NCBI GenBank assembly: GCA_036872755.1
Contig: JAVHNS010000002.1
Span: forward strand, 2,542,001-2,606,000
Source: Orbilia blumenaviensis
Lineage: Eukaryota > Ascomycota > Orbiliomycetes > Orbiliales > Orbiliaceae
Reading direction: 5' to 3'
Length of the DNA: 64,000 bases
How positions within the stretch are numbered: the first letter of the stretch is position 1; each line of letters starts with the position of its first letter. Below are positions 36,452-49,120 of the stretch, in pieces. A model generated the notes under the pieces. The model made no database searches, was not told the origin of the DNA, and saw nothing but the letters and a program-made list of their open reading frames with translations. The position numbers and the translations under genes are program-made.

Positions 36452-36889
36452 GATCGAAACCTGGTCAGGTCGAAGCTCTTGTCGATGGAATTTTCGTTTC
36501 GGATACCACTTTATTTATTTCTTACCTAGCATTTAACAACATTGTACAAAATAGCTGTAAATACGCAATGACTCCGTCTAACAAACAAACAATTAGCCTT
36601 GATAACAATTATCTAGCTTCAATTAAATATAGCGTGGATTGCTTCACCCTTTTATAGCCTCAAGAACTTCGAAAGGTTCAGGCTACGTTTGTAGGGATGA
36701 TTGGCCCGCAGATGCCTCATGCAGGCATCAAAATCTCGCAGCCCATATAAAAATAGTTGAATCGCCCAGATCGCGTGCGCCAATGTGCTCGCCACCTCTC
36801 CGCGTTCCTCATTCCTTATATTTGGAAATTAGCGCGGCGAACTCAGATCCTACGGCTTATTACATCAGCGGGCGGGAGCATATCCTACG
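36452..36889. other. Short intergenic stretch, ETF-QO 3' end and promoter of the next gene
   Basis: About 440 nt separate two plus-strand genes. No terminator, TATA element or RNA gene is evident. Confidence 0.5.
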
Positions 36890-38431
36890 ATGCCTGAACT
36901 TCCCACTCCGCGATCTTCGAAAAAGCGGCGCATCCAGGGTGGACACCAAACCGTTTCCCCGCCATCTGTCAATCGTAAGTCCCTTTTGCCGTTTGGCGGT
37001 CGGGGAAAAAAATACCACAATGCCAACACAATTCCCTGTACAATAAACGATGCATCGGAGAAATCTAACACACCTGGGCATTACTATGCAGGCAGAATTA
37101 ATAATTCCAAGAACCACAAAACTCTCCAGATACCCATTAGGCCCGGTGTATCGCGCCCTCGTAGCAGCCATAGGAATACTAGCTCAACACCAGGAAGCGC
37201 TGTTCATAACAGTAGTGCACACGACGTACTATCAACACAAATATATGACCTATTCAACCAACTAGATGAGCTGCGTGACTCGCTGTCAAAAGCCTATCAT
37301 GCAGACCGCAAAGCAAGGCAAGAGGCGCACGAAAATACACAAAAGCAATTGGCAGGGATGCAGGATTTCCTACAATGCATAGCGCAGGATCATGTCCAGA
37401 TGAAGAGGCGGGAGAGAATGGGTCTGCTTGAACTGGGGTTGTTTGGTGCGAATGGGGTTGTTAATTCTGGGAATCATGAGTTGAGCAGCATTGGGTTTGA
37501 GGATAGTATGGCGAATGATGAGGCAACCGGCGATGTGGATATGGAGGATATTGATGATTCGCAGTGCACGGAACTTGGGTTAGATGAGAGCTCTAAGACC
37601 TTAGGCGCAAGACTCCGAGGTCCACTTCGAGTCGAATCCGACGGCGACGACGAAGAAGAAGAAGGAGAGGAACAGGAGCAAGAAGAGGAGGAAGAAATCG
37701 AGACGGAAGATGATTCGCTGCCTATTGCAAGAGCTCGGCTACGAAGGCATGTGTCCCAAACGATCAGTCCGACAATACCGCCTCAGCACCCACACGAAGG
37801 TAGCACAACTGAAAGCGACACCCCTGCTGAAGATGAATCGGAAACTATTTCAGTAAGGGCATTGAAGCGGTCGTTACAACTTGGGACAAGACCCAAAAAA
37901 ACTCTGAATCTGGGTGCAGCTGAATCACGCAGCGAGGGATTTTTTCGACGGGGAGCTCAACAGCGGGAGCCGGAAGAGACTAATGCCGACCAAGCTCTCA
38001 GTCAGTATTCGGTTCCTCCAAATCCGGAGGAGGAAGATGACGAGACTTATAGGGAATCTCCTATTACTACCCCGGAGAGGGAAGTCCAACCTGTGGAGCC
38101 ACGAATGCGGGAAGTGTCGGTAGAACTTGAATATGGGCTATCATCACCGAGGAAACAAAGGCCGCAGAGGAAAACAGCTCAAGTGGAAAACTATTACGAC
38201 TGGGACAGGTACGTGATAGGTGGTCGGACATCAGTTGCAGCTACACCAATGCAGAACAAAGACAGGGGAAAGGAGCTTCTCAATGGTTCGCCAACGAAAA
38301 CAGCAAGGAGAGGGAAAAGCTCTGATCCTTCGCCAGAACCGGAGATAGTAGAAGGTAAAATCACAGGTGGGAGGATTAAGAATGGGAAGGGACAGTCGAA
38401 CGAAATTGGAGAGAAAGTTCTGGTGAGATAA
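36890..38431 (+). CDS. Acidic, low-complexity protein of unknown function
   Basis: I do not recognise a family. The unspliced frame is 513 aa. A GT-AG intron of 117 nt (36975-37091, donor GTAAGT, CTAAC branch site near 37066) is likely and would give 474 aa with the frame kept either way. Visible features: a basic N terminus (RSSKKRRIQGG) that could be a nuclear localisation signal; a predicted coiled coil (IYDLFNQLDELRDSLSKAYHADRKARQEA, about 115-145 in the unspliced count); then a very acidic stretch (Glu/Asp-rich, about 37555-37710); and a disordered Ser/Pro/Arg-rich tail with a conserved-looking NYYDWDRYVIGG segment. A nuclear or chromatin role would fit the composition but is not shown. 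Confidence 0.75.
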   Translation: MPELPTPRSSKKRRIQGGHQTVSPPSVNRKSLLPFGGRGKKYHNANTIPCTINDASEKSNTPGHYYAGRINNSKNHKTLQIPIRPGVSRPRSSHRNTSSTPGSAVHNSSAHDVLSTQIYDLFNQLDELRDSLSKAYHADRKARQEAHENTQKQLAGMQDFLQCIAQDHVQMKRRERMGLLELGLFGANGVVNSGNHELSSIGFEDSMANDEATGDVDMEDIDDSQCTELGLDESSKTLGARLRGPLRVESDGDDEEEEGEEQEQEEEEEIETEDDSLPIARARLRRHVSQTISPTIPPQHPHEGSTTESDTPAEDESETISVRALKRSLQLGTRPKKTLNLGAAESRSEGFFRRGAQQREPEETNADQALSQYSVPPNPEEEDDETYRESPITTPEREVQPVEPRMREVSVELEYGLSSPRKQRPQRKTAQVENYYDWDRYVIGGRTSVAATPMQNKDRGKELLNGSPTKTARRGKSSDPSPEPEIVEGKITGGRIKNGKGQSNEIGEKVLVR

Positions 38432-40024
38432 CTGTTGTAAAATCAAGAACACCATGATTTCAATTTTTCTTTCTTTCTCGAAATCTATAGCATGCATAGA
38501 AGTACATAAGCATAGCGCACAGCATATATTTTCTGGAGCATTTACATATCAAGCACTGAAGTAGCTACATAGAAATTTGAAATGTAATTTTACTTCATGA
38601 GGAAATATCACATTATTTCCATGCTGAAAAACGGTGCGAGAAGTATGCTGGTATATTTTAGACCATTTAATTTTTGATATTCTCATTTCCGATTTTCCAA
38701 GCCGTAGATAAGCCAAGCCTAGACACTTGCGTAATAGGTCTTCCAGCCTGGACATTTCCCGGCCTAATGGTTTATGCACTTTACATTTAATATTAAAGAA
38801 TACCGAGGATTCACGTAGAATATCACATAATTGCTTGGCAAAGCTTTTTGTCAGTCGTGCGCCATACATTTGATCTTCACCACAATCAGACGAGTCAGGA
38901 ATCGTTCTCTGGCTAGTTCCGAGGCTAATTTTAAGTCGAAAAATATATCAATTGGCAGGAAAGTCGAAACGAATCACACAGGCTGTGACAACTGTAACAT
39001 ATTCGAGAAGGAAAGAAAAATTTCGACTCACTGATTTAAAAAAAACCTAGAGCCGGGTAATCGGCATCTTGGGAGAAACCCTCTCCAAGTTTCAAGCTTT
39101 CCTTAAGGAAACGCTTGTATCGAAAGATCCGTAGATACGCTCTGTCTGATTCTCAGACAATGGCTCGCCTCTGGGGGCCTCAGGTTACGTGTTTCGGCAT
39201 GCCGAGGCCGGCTGCGACTTCTCAGTCAGGCCTGGTTCCCGAGTAACCGGGGTTGGCAAGCAGCCCTTCCCGTATCAAGGCGGAGGGGTTCGATGATGGA
39301 ACGAGGGGGGCGCTGCTATTTTTGCTGTTACAAGCTAAAGCCCAAGAAGTGCTTGCGTACGCAATACACAGAAATTGCTGAAAATTATATGCAGAATGGC
39401 GTAGATGCACGCCTGAGATGGAGAGTATTGCGGCAGGGTATTGGCTATCGTTTGGACTTTTTGGAAACCCTAGTTTTGAGGAAACAAGCGACCCTGAGCT
39501 GAGGAGGCTCCCATGTTTCTTTCCAGAAATCCCTGCTAAAATTCCAACGTCGGGCAACGCAAAGCGAGGGCAAGACAAGTCTCGAGACTATTCTGGGAAA
39601 GCTTGACTTTTTTCATGCATCATGCATGGCTTCTTGGATGTGGCTCAAGATACTGTGTACCGGATCATATTTCCATGTATTAAGACATGCAAATTGATAT
39701 GCTACCAGTTAACTAACCCGATATGAAGTCACATACACTGCCTGGAAAACCATTATAAAAGGCATCGATAGTCCGCCCTCCTCGACAGTTTTTTTTTGTT
39801 CCATATCATCACTACCGCAATCAACAATCCTCATCTATCGATCTCAAAAACATTTCCGTGGCCGGTCCACCCCAATTTCCTTTCTTACAAAATTTCGAGG
39901 CAGGTTCCTCTTTACGACTTTTTAACGTCCTTTAACGTATTCCGTATTACACGACCATTTCTTTTTTAACCTACAAATTCCGTATAATTTTTTACTTTTT
40001 TTTCATAAATAATTATCAGTCAAA
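38432..40024. other. Intergenic, promoter of the secreted Gly-Pro protein gene
   Basis: About 1.6 kb without a gene. Short frames on both strands (for example near 39222-39606) overlap each other and match nothing. A clear TATA element lies at 39754-39762, and pyrimidine-rich DNA follows up to the start codon. Confidence 0.55.
39754..39762 (+). promoter_or_regulatory. TATA box of the secreted Gly-Pro protein gene
   Basis: TATAAAAGG, a near-ideal TATA element, lies 271 nt before the ATG at 40025. The intervening sequence is C/T-rich with CAATCAACAATCC-type words typical of fungal leaders. A strong TATA box and the C-rich codon choice suggest high or inducible expression. Confidence 0.6.
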
Positions 40025-40813
40025 ATGAAGTTCTCTCTCTTCGCTCCTATTGCTTTCCTCGCCGCCACTGTTGTGGCTGCTCCTATGAGCACTGAGTCCG
40101 GCTCTACTCTCGCTGCCGCCGGTAACGAGGCCGCTGCTTCCCCCAACTTCTACGAGCAGTATGATAAGCGTCAGGCCAAGATGTCTCCAAAGGACTTTGC
40201 TCTCCGCCGTGCTGAACGCTTCAATGCCACCACTGAGCGCATTGACTTCCTCAAGTCCATCCCAGATGAGACCTTCCAGAAGATGGCAGACAACGACATG
40301 AAGCTCCACCAGGCTACCCGTGCCCTCTGGAACGGAACTGTTCCGGACATGGCCGCCCTCCCAACCCCAATGACCCCACCACCTGGCGGCTTCCCCAAGT
40401 TCAACGGTACTAGACGCGGTGGCCCAGGCCGCTTCCGCTTCGGACCTGGTGGTCCAGGCGGCCCAAGAGGTCCAGGAGGTCCAGGAGGTCCAGGTGGTCC
40501 AGATGGCCCAGACGGCGCCAAGGGAGAACGCCCATCCATGCGCGACTTCTTCGTTCGCATGGCCGAATTCCGTGGTGCCTCCGCCGAAACCATCGAGAAG
40601 CTCAAGAACACCGACGAGTCCGAATTCGCCAGCCTCAGGGATTTGAACACCAAGGACAAGTTCGTCAAGGAGGCTTCCCTCATGGGTCTCACTGACAAGG
40701 TTACTTTCTTCAACACTGTCCCACAGGCTGTCTACGATGAGCTCGATACCCTCAAGACCAAGACCCGCGCTGCTCACAAGGATCTCCGTGAGGGTAAGGT
40801 CCCGACTTTGTAA
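40025..40813 (+). CDS. Secreted protein with collagen-like Gly-Pro-Gly tract
   Basis: Single-exon gene, 262 aa, family not recognised. The first 19 or so residues (MKFSLFAPIAFLAATVVAA) form a clear secretion signal. A Lys-Arg at 48-49 (YDKRQAK) could be a Kex2 site. N-glycosylation sequons occur at NATT, NGTV and NGTR. Residues about 139-165 are a Gly-Pro-Gly/Gly-Pro-Arg repeat resembling collagen, flanked by two mostly helical, charged domains. There are no cysteines, unlike typical small cysteine-rich effectors. The start context TCAAAATGAAG is strong, and codons favour C in third position, as in highly expressed fungal genes. It is likely exported to the wall or medium; whether it is structural or host-directed cannot be told. 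Confidence 0.85.
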   Translation: MKFSLFAPIAFLAATVVAAPMSTESGSTLAAAGNEAAASPNFYEQYDKRQAKMSPKDFALRRAERFNATTERIDFLKSIPDETFQKMADNDMKLHQATRALWNGTVPDMAALPTPMTPPPGGFPKFNGTRRGGPGRFRFGPGGPGGPRGPGGPGGPGGPDGPDGAKGERPSMRDFFVRMAEFRGASAETIEKLKNTDESEFASLRDLNTKDKFVKEASLMGLTDKVTFFNTVPQAVYDELDTLKTKTRAAHKDLREGKVPTL

Positions 40814-42178
40814 GAGATCTTAACTGATTTATCTTACACGGGATTACCTACCACTTGGAGATTGGAATGAATAGAAACATATGATATTTATTTATAAAAA
40901 TTAAAAAAAAAAAAATCACGGAATCAAATGGCCATGTAATGACAACTTAATGCGTTCTATTTTCTGTACTTAGTAGATAGATCTAATAAATACGTTAATT
41001 GACGTTAATTTTTTTTTTTTTTTAACCACAAGGGAGAGAGACGTAACCGAATCTAGAAATGTGAGATATCATGATGAAAAGAGTGTGAGATGTGTTATTG
41101 TTCAAGCTGTGAAGGCTTGAGGGGAAAAAAAACCACTGTAGATCTTTCTAATGGATGATACCATGAGAATGATGCTATAGAAGTACTTTACTATATACAA
41201 ATATGAATCGAAAGCTTTCAGGGAGTTGTAGGCATCGCTATTAATTGCCATGGAGATTATTCAGAGCAAAGTAACCATTGGGCGGTATGTAGTATGGTAA
41301 TCGAAAGTCTGAAGGAGCGAGAAGAAGGAGAAGTGGGAGGAAAGAAAAGGGTGTATAAAAAATCCGTTCGCAAGTATACCCGAAGGTAGGATAATAGAAT
41401 CGAAAGATCTTGTAGATATAAAATGGTAAGGGTAAGGCGGAGGTTGGCGGACAGCTTTGGATCGCTTTTGTCTCTTCAATATTGTAAGCGATGGGATGGC
41501 GTTGGAAGTTGATTTGGGCGGTGGAGTAGATGGGAAGAACGGGTGCAATGAGTTCGGAAGATGTTTTATGGTGGTACGCAGGGAACTAGCTAGTAAGGAC
41601 AATAGTGGGCTGAGTGACCTGACTTAACAAGGACATTTCAAGGCTCTGGAGTCTTGAAAGGAAAAAAAGGAAAAACGTATTGAAAGGAAAAATATACAAG
41701 AAGAGATATTAAAAATATTAAAGACTATTACTTTTGGACACCCGTGATGATATACCGTGGAAAAGACGCAGGCCAGGAAAAGAACATCAACAAAGTATTC
41801 CCGCTCGATACAGGAAATGAGAAGCATATATCCCAAATGCGGCTCAAGTGGCGGGGGAACAAAATGATAAATATCGCGGGAAGCGAAGAAGGAAAGAAAG
41901 TTTAGGATCTCGCTTGGGATATATAGACGCGGGAGAACCGGGGGAAGAAAGACCTCTAATAATGAAGACTATAGGAACAAAAAGAGAGCCGTAAACTCAT
42001 ACCCATATAACCGTGAACGTCACAAAACTCCGGGATATAGTTTTGGTCATCAATAAAACAAGAAGCAAAGGGAAATTGGATAACTTGGGCTTCTAGAAGA
42101 AGATCCAATAGTTGAGTTATATGTCATCAATAAGGGCGGAGGGACTATGATTATGACCCTGTGGTACATCCGGTGGAA
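40814..42178. other. Intergenic, 3' ends of the secreted protein gene and NOT1
   Basis: Convergent gap of 1.4 kb. It holds A/T homopolymers (about 40901-40915 and 41010-41024). A minus-strand frame of 113 codons (41261-41602) and one of 70 codons (41624-41836) show no family resemblance and are left out. Confidence 0.55.
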
Positions 42179-45100
42179 TTAAAGTTGGGGGCTGTGGTTG
42201 ACATGAGCGAAAAGAGCATCAAAGAGTTTCTCAATCTATTTAGAAGTTAGTCGTATGATCGAATTTAACCTGGTTTGGTCGATATTTACCTCAGGTGCCG
42301 CCTTAATGAAGCTCAGGTTCCAGAACTCATAGCTTGGGTTCTTGAGGAGCTCAAGCAGGGTGATTATGAGTCCCCACGGGTGCGGCCTGTGTACTATAAG
42401 GCGCTCGAGGAGGACACGAGTAATCTGTTGACGGATATCGAGTTCATATGGCGTTCCCTTGACATGTCCAAATAGGGAAAGAAGGGTACAGCTGAAGAAA
42501 TGTGTATGGCTATTTGGGTAGCGAAGTTGGTTGGCCATCGCACCTAAGAAGAAATATCGCGCTAAGATGACGTTAGTTAGGCGAGTCTATCAAATTATAT
42601 TAAACTGGGGTAGCAAACCTTCTGGATTGAAAACTTGAGCGAGCTCGAACAAGAAGGTAGTATGTGGCGAATGTGGAATGAATGCTGCTGTATTCCGTTT
42701 CTCCCCGACAGATATCGCATGCATCACAACATAAATGACAAGGCTATTAAGCGAGAAGTCGTCCACGTTGACCTTATCAAACCCGGGGGACTTCAAGATC
42801 ATCTTGGATGCAATAAGAGCAATATCGGCCTCCTTCGGCCCTTCGTTAAGGCATCTATCAACAGCTTCCTTGATCTCAAGCATAGAGAGACGTTCGCCAA
42901 AGGTATGAGGCAAAGCGAGTTTTGGCGGTTTGCGAATCTCTGGCAGTCTATCAACTTTGAGACCATGAGTGAAGGGATCAGGCAATTCCTTGGACCCAAT
43001 TGGGAAGGCACTCAGGATGAGATTACGCAGCTGGGTGCAGTTGGTCGGAATCGCTGCACAGATCGAATTGTGATATTCAGCCAAGAAGTCGGGGAAATCA
43101 TGATGGAGGACAAGAAGGAATCGGAGGATGCCCTTGTAGAAGTGGAGGATTTCATCCATAAGTTCCGGGGACTTAACGAGACCACCGAGATAGCGGAGGA
43201 GACGTTCTAGTACCCGTTCGTAGAGATTCCATCCATCATCATCGGTCAGAGCAATCATTTTGGGGACAAACAGACGATGCGCGACAAGACTTGCCCAGGC
43301 GAATGCAAATGCAGGATAGTACACTGGCTGCAGGGCCATTATCAAGTCGCTAGGGTAACGTTAGAATGTCTTTTCAGTGGGATTTAATTTAGGAAACTTA
43401 CTAGAAAGCTAGCATTATTGGTCGCTGATAGTCGGTGAGTTGACCCTCAACTTCGTGCCATTCGCACAACAGACTGGAGAATAATCTGTAAAAGACTTTT
43501 TGGTTGAAAACAGCTCCATCCATTATTTCGTGTTGGTGATTGAAGACGAGGATAATGACGGAGAAAATTCCTTTGAGATATTCTGCCTTGTTTGTGTTCT
43601 CCCCTTCAGTTTCAAGATGATATTTTGCAAGTAAAATAATTAATTTAGCTAGGCTATCAACTTGATTGTAGACGCTATTGAAAGTGGGGTCTTCGGCGGT
43701 GGTGATTTCTTTCTCATGGTGTTCGATAGCTGTTTCAACGCAGGTCCTGAAAAAGAGAGCGGACGTAGTTTGGTCCTCGAGGGTCTTTTCGTTATACAGC
43801 TGTGAGATAAAAGCGGCAAAGTTTTTCTCGGTCGTGGAGGGGTGGTCGCAAAGTTGAACCCATTCTTCGAATATATAAGCCAGTTGGTCCCGAAGCGTAA
43901 CTTCCTCTGAAGGCTGCTCTTCTTCTGGTAGTGCCGGAGGCATCTCGAACTTCTGAAGATCTTGTAGAAGAGAGCGGCCAACAGTGTTTTGAGGATCTTG
44001 CTGAACAAAGTGGAATAGCTTGTCGAGGCTGCCAGCGAAATCGGATCGGAGGGCGATGGGGTCCTGTCCAAGAACAATTTCCCGAATGAGACTGGAAAGA
44101 AATTCGATCGCGCCTGGCTTCCTGCTCTCGATGGCACGAGCAATTGTGACGTCTAGCATGTTGAAGGTGATAAGACGGCTGCGGATAAGGAGGTTTGTAA
44201 AGGGAAGGTTGAATAACTGTTCGTTATCTGGAGACACAAGGGTTGCCATGACCTCCTGTGCAGTGTTCTGAGACAGTTGACACAGCTTCTCAAGCAAGAA
44301 TACAAAGGTTTCTGCCTCGATTGCCGTTTCTGCGCGCTCATATAGCAGTTTATAAAGGTAGCTGGCCAGCGTAAGGCAAAGATTGTCCATGAACGGAGAA
44401 CCAGCGGCAATGCGAACAAAATCGTTCATTAAAACCTTGATGTGACTGCTTTCAGGGACATCGGCGAGAGATTCTGATGGAATCTCTTTTAGCACCACAC
44501 CGATTTCATTGAGCAATTCCTAAAGAATGATTAGTTTGTTAAAAGGGCTTTTATAGAAAGGAATCTGTTACTTACGAACATGCGGTCCCTCGTTGATTTG
44601 AACATTTCGCCTGGGCTTTGAGCTGGACGGGATACAATCGATGGTGGAGGAAGGAGGGCTTGGCGTTGCTGAGGCTGTTGCTGCTGTTGGGCGAGCGCAA
44701 GGTTCTGATGCGTAAGTGGAACTGGTGATGGGCCTTCGCTTGGCTGGCCGATTGGAGCAAAGTCGCTGATAACTTCCTGCGACATACGAGCGGTGGCGAT
44801 AACCTCACTGGACGCCCGTGGCATCCGTGAAAAGTCGTCATAAACATTTAGCTGGGTCGGTGAAAGCCCGCCAGGCTTGAGGCGGAATGGTTCGGGCAAG
44901 GATGTCATGTATCGGGAGACGGCTAGGTCAGTGAAAGGTTGACCGCCGTTTTGTCTGCTGCGTTCGCGGTGCAACCGACGGACAGCATATGCTTGCTGAA
45001 GATTGTCATCGATCTCTGGCATTGCTTTCTCTTGAGCGGCTCTCTCGATCACAGCGGAAGCAAGTTCCAAATTATCGTTTACAATCACTAAAATAGCCTG

Positions 45101-48100
45101 ATCTGCGAATGTTTGCTCTGGGTAACCATTATTAGCTAGGAGTTGGCGGATGTGATTAGACATCCCCATCCGCAATGGTTCTTTGCAAGTAACGAGAGCA
45201 AGGCTACCAGCCATAGTTTGTACCATACTGTGAGCAGCCTTACGCATCTTTTCTTCGTTAGGCTCCATAGCGAAGTCCTTTAAAATTAGCTGGCTCGTCG
45301 AAATAGCAGCGATTGTAACGGAGCGTTCAACGACAGGCGACATTATCTCCCGTATTGCGCGTTCTATCGCTGCAGTAAGGATGCTTCTAACTTTAGGATG
45401 TTGCCCAAAACCGTTGAGTGTAGTGTTGATGACGATTTGATTGTGGAGATCGGGAAGAAGAGAGTTGATGGCATTTTCGGAGAAACGGTCGGCACGGTCA
45501 TCCCTCGGGAAAATCATTCCTGGGAAGTCACCCAAGCCATCGACAAGCGTATCACCCTCCTCTTGTAGTGGTGGCCGATCGCGTATCTCTGTAGATGCTT
45601 CTACATTTTTAATGTCGGTCCCAAGCGCCTTGCAAAGAACCTCGATTTCAAACTTGAGATTGAGCTTCAGTTCGGCAAATCTATAAAGTTCTGCCAGGAG
45701 CCGAAGTATCGCCATCGTCCAAGGGTTAGGGGGTCGGAAGATTGTGGATTTGCTGGCCTGCTCTAATACCTTGCATGTGAAGGGAAGCGCAACAACAAGG
45801 CGCTGGGTATCATAGGCCTCGATTAGGAGTTCCTTGAACCCGATTACTTTGTGTTTTATAGGCTTATCTTTGGCAAGAGTTAGGCCGCCGAGCCAGATGG
45901 CGAGATGCTTGAGGTGTGTGCGGTCTGTGATAGAATGAGCCGTGTTTTCGTTATTAAGAAGATTGAATGCATTGCGAAATGTTTCGTGTAAAACTTCGGC
46001 GTGTAGTATGCGGCTACCAAGGCCATCAATGAAATCGATATATAGTTTGTGGTTGTTGGGTTCGAGACGGGCACGCTGGACAACGAGGTAGTCTGCAAAC
46101 CAGCGATATGATTTTTCATTGAGAGTGGATTGAAATTCTTTCAATTTGACGTCCAGATTTGAGGCAGTGAGATTGTTGACAATGAAGAGAACTTTGTCCC
46201 TAACGCGCTCGATAGGTTCCTCGTAAGAATCCTCATCTTGGGGGGAACGGTCAAGTCTCAGGGCCCTAAATGCGGCCACTGGTTGCGGTGTCGATGTCGG
46301 CTCAATTGCCCCATTAGGCACGGCAGGTGCGGGGAAAGCTGCCCTCTCCGCGTCCGCGTCCGCATCACTCAACGTATTTTGTCCTTCCCCGGACGAAACA
46401 ACTCGCAAAGCAATTTCCATGATGTCGGTGTCTTGGAGCCCGGGAATAGTGGTGAGATGTTGACAGAAGCCTCGCCATTCCTGCAACCTTGTTTGGAAGT
46501 GCTTCAAAGCCTGGAGACCGAACTTATACATGTTGTCCCTTGGTGGATGCTTCTTCACAGCATCTAAGACCATACCAAGGGCAACGTTCAAGGCGAGTCC
46601 TTCCAACAAGTGATACTCTATCAAGCTACCGAAAAGCACAGAAGTAGTGGCCAGCGGTTCGATAGGGTAAGAGGGATAGCAGGTGTATTCGTCAAAAAGA
46701 CTATGTATCATGCAAGCGAAGAGGTCTTGATCTTGAACAGTATCGGATTTCTTTAAGTTTTGTAGATCCTTGACCATTGTTGTTATTGTGATTTCGCCAC
46801 TGTACATCTTCTGGTAGTACTCTTGCATTTTCTTGTCAACATCGGGGGAAAACGTATTCTTGTTTCGGTTTGCAGAAAGGATGATGTGATCGTGGCCTTG
46901 TCGGAGGTTGATAAGACGCGGATAAGATTGGATACATTTTCGCTGAACCGATACCATAAACTCTCGTTGTTCTGTGGTAGCAAGGGCAGAGTGTTCACTA
47001 TGAGTGCAGCTGTTAGCTTTGATTAAGATATTGAGAGGTCTAAAACTTACGATTGTTCACAAGCCTCAAGAATCTGGCTAACTTCTGCGGCATGGAGGTT
47101 GACCTGAGTTTTTGGCCTTTCCGTTTCGGAGGGTTGAAATTCGTAGTCGGCCAAGCTTCGAGTTTCCAGGAATATTAAAGTCTCACTTATAAAATCCTTT
47201 CCATTCTCAGCGAACATTTCAGTCAACCATTTTTCAAGGTTCAAGGCATCGGAGACTGCTGCAAGACAGGCAATGTCGAGGGCCAATTCATAGTATGTGA
47301 TAGACTTGGTCAAGTCCCACAAGATTTGGATCTCCTTAGCGATTTCCAATATTCTGGTGACCTTGAGTTTATCACCTCGGTATATCTCGATGAAGCGCTC
47401 CATAACGCCCAATCTATCGTAGGACCATAAAAGATAGAAGACTAGTTGCCGAGAGGGTGACCCCTCAAAGAACAACCCGAAAAGTCGTTTGACAATTCCT
47501 TCGTGCTCTTGTGCCCATGGTTTATCTGCGATAAAAGCACCCACAAGAAGTAGTTCGGGGACGAGCTTCCATTGCCGGTCGACGAGAGCCCCAGCCTCTG
47601 ACTTGACATCCTTGGGAACGGAACGATCGACAGCTAGATAAAGGAGAGATTGCACAGCACCTAAAGAGTTCAGCTTCTGGTTCTCATATGTTGTAGCCAA
47701 CGCAGATAGCTTAGCCGGCGCATCCTGGAACTGGTCATTGATTGACACGATTTTTTGAAGATTAGGAACCGTGGCCAAATTGAACCCTTCGAACCTGCGA
47801 CTTAGAAGGGTCTTCATGATTGACAGCTGCGACTTTGGATTGTTCTTCCGCCCAGACCAAAGTCTCGAAATCTCGAGGTCCGGGTTCTTCTGGGTGGCAA
47901 CTAGCAGGCCTTTAATGAGGAGAGAGAGTCCGTCAGGGTCTTCAATGATGAACTCTGGTTTGTCGAGAACATCAATCAGGAGATTCCAATCGAATGCCGG
48001 GCCAATGTTGTTTTCTAAGATTGCCTTAACGAAAACCTCTGGATTCCAGTCTGTTGGATGTGGGCTAGTAGCCATCGTAATAAGCATTTCAGCCACCTCT

Positions 48101-49120
48101 TCTTCACTAAGTTCGACTTTCCACTTCCGTTTGAGGACCTCTCGACAAGCATCGAGAGAATTTGTGCTATTAGAACCGGCCATTGTGAAAAGACGTCTCA
48201 AAGATTCCTGCCCCCGTAACTTCTCAACAGGTTCTGTCACCTCTTGAATTTCGTCAGGTATAGCGGAGGAACTAAACCTGACGCGTGCGGCATACGACAG
48301 ATTGAGTTTGGAGTTGACGTCGAAGAAGGATGGGAGTGGATCCGAGAGATAATCAGTGAGGTATTGTGCAATCAGAGCTGGGTCCCAGTTTTCGTGCTTG
48401 AGAGGGTTCCCCAGGATCTCTAGCATTGCACTATATGCGTTCGTGACGATCTCATGGGCTATGGAGACCACACTTGTTAGCATACGACACCAAGATGCAC
48501 AAAAATGTTTAGTATTTCACCTTTATTTCGTAGATCTGCCTTAGGGCTATGTTTGAAGCCAAGTGCAAAAACACTTCGACCGAGTGCATCCAAGTTGAAA
48601 TGCCGCATAAACCCAGCCAGGTCGAAATCTTTGAATAGATCAGCATCGTTCCCCGCAATCGCCTCTGCAAAATCCTTGGCTAAATTTGTATTCTCAGAGG
48701 CTTTTTGAACCTCCTCCGCCAGCAGTTTGTAATTGTGAGGGTTTTCGATCTGTCGGGCGATGTTTGGGAAGATGGTGGGGGCATTCCCGGTGATTAGTCT
48801 ACGTATGAGCTTGGTATATACTTCCATGCCATTTTGTTCGCAAAGCTGGTGTTTTGTAAATCATCAGTATATTTACGGCCGCGTCAATGCGAAGGATGGT
48901 TACGACCGGCGTGTGACCCTCAGCTTACCTGTCTGATCTGGTTGGCCTGGGATTCATATTTGTCTTCCTTCATGGTACTAACAAGAAGGAATACCTGGGC
49001 CACGACAATTTTTGACAGATTGGCACCGCCAGCCGCCCCTCCACCGGCCGTCGACACCGAGGTCGACGACCCGGCAGGTCCTGCACTAGGTGACTGCGTC
49101 GTGGCGGTTCGGGACAGCAG
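42179..49120 (-). CDS. NOT1: CCR4-NOT complex scaffold subunit NOT1
   Basis: Scaffold of the CCR4-NOT deadenylase complex, which shortens mRNA poly(A) tails and represses translation in the cytoplasm. Exons (minus): 48929-49120, 48521-48845, 47051-48458, 44576-46997, 43402-44519, 42619-43349, 42290-42543, 42179-42235. The sum is 6507 nt, so about 2168 aa, the family's normal size. N-terminal HEAT region: [31 protein letters not shown] and [13 protein letters not shown]. The central part includes the MIF4G-like and CAF40-binding regions, with the typical [15 protein letters not shown] block. The C-terminal NOT1 domain ends [39 protein letters not shown]. All introns are GT-AG and in phase. The start is unresolved: the conserved frame is closed by TAG at 49121-49123, and the first in-frame ATG is only at 48973. 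Confidence 0.95.
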
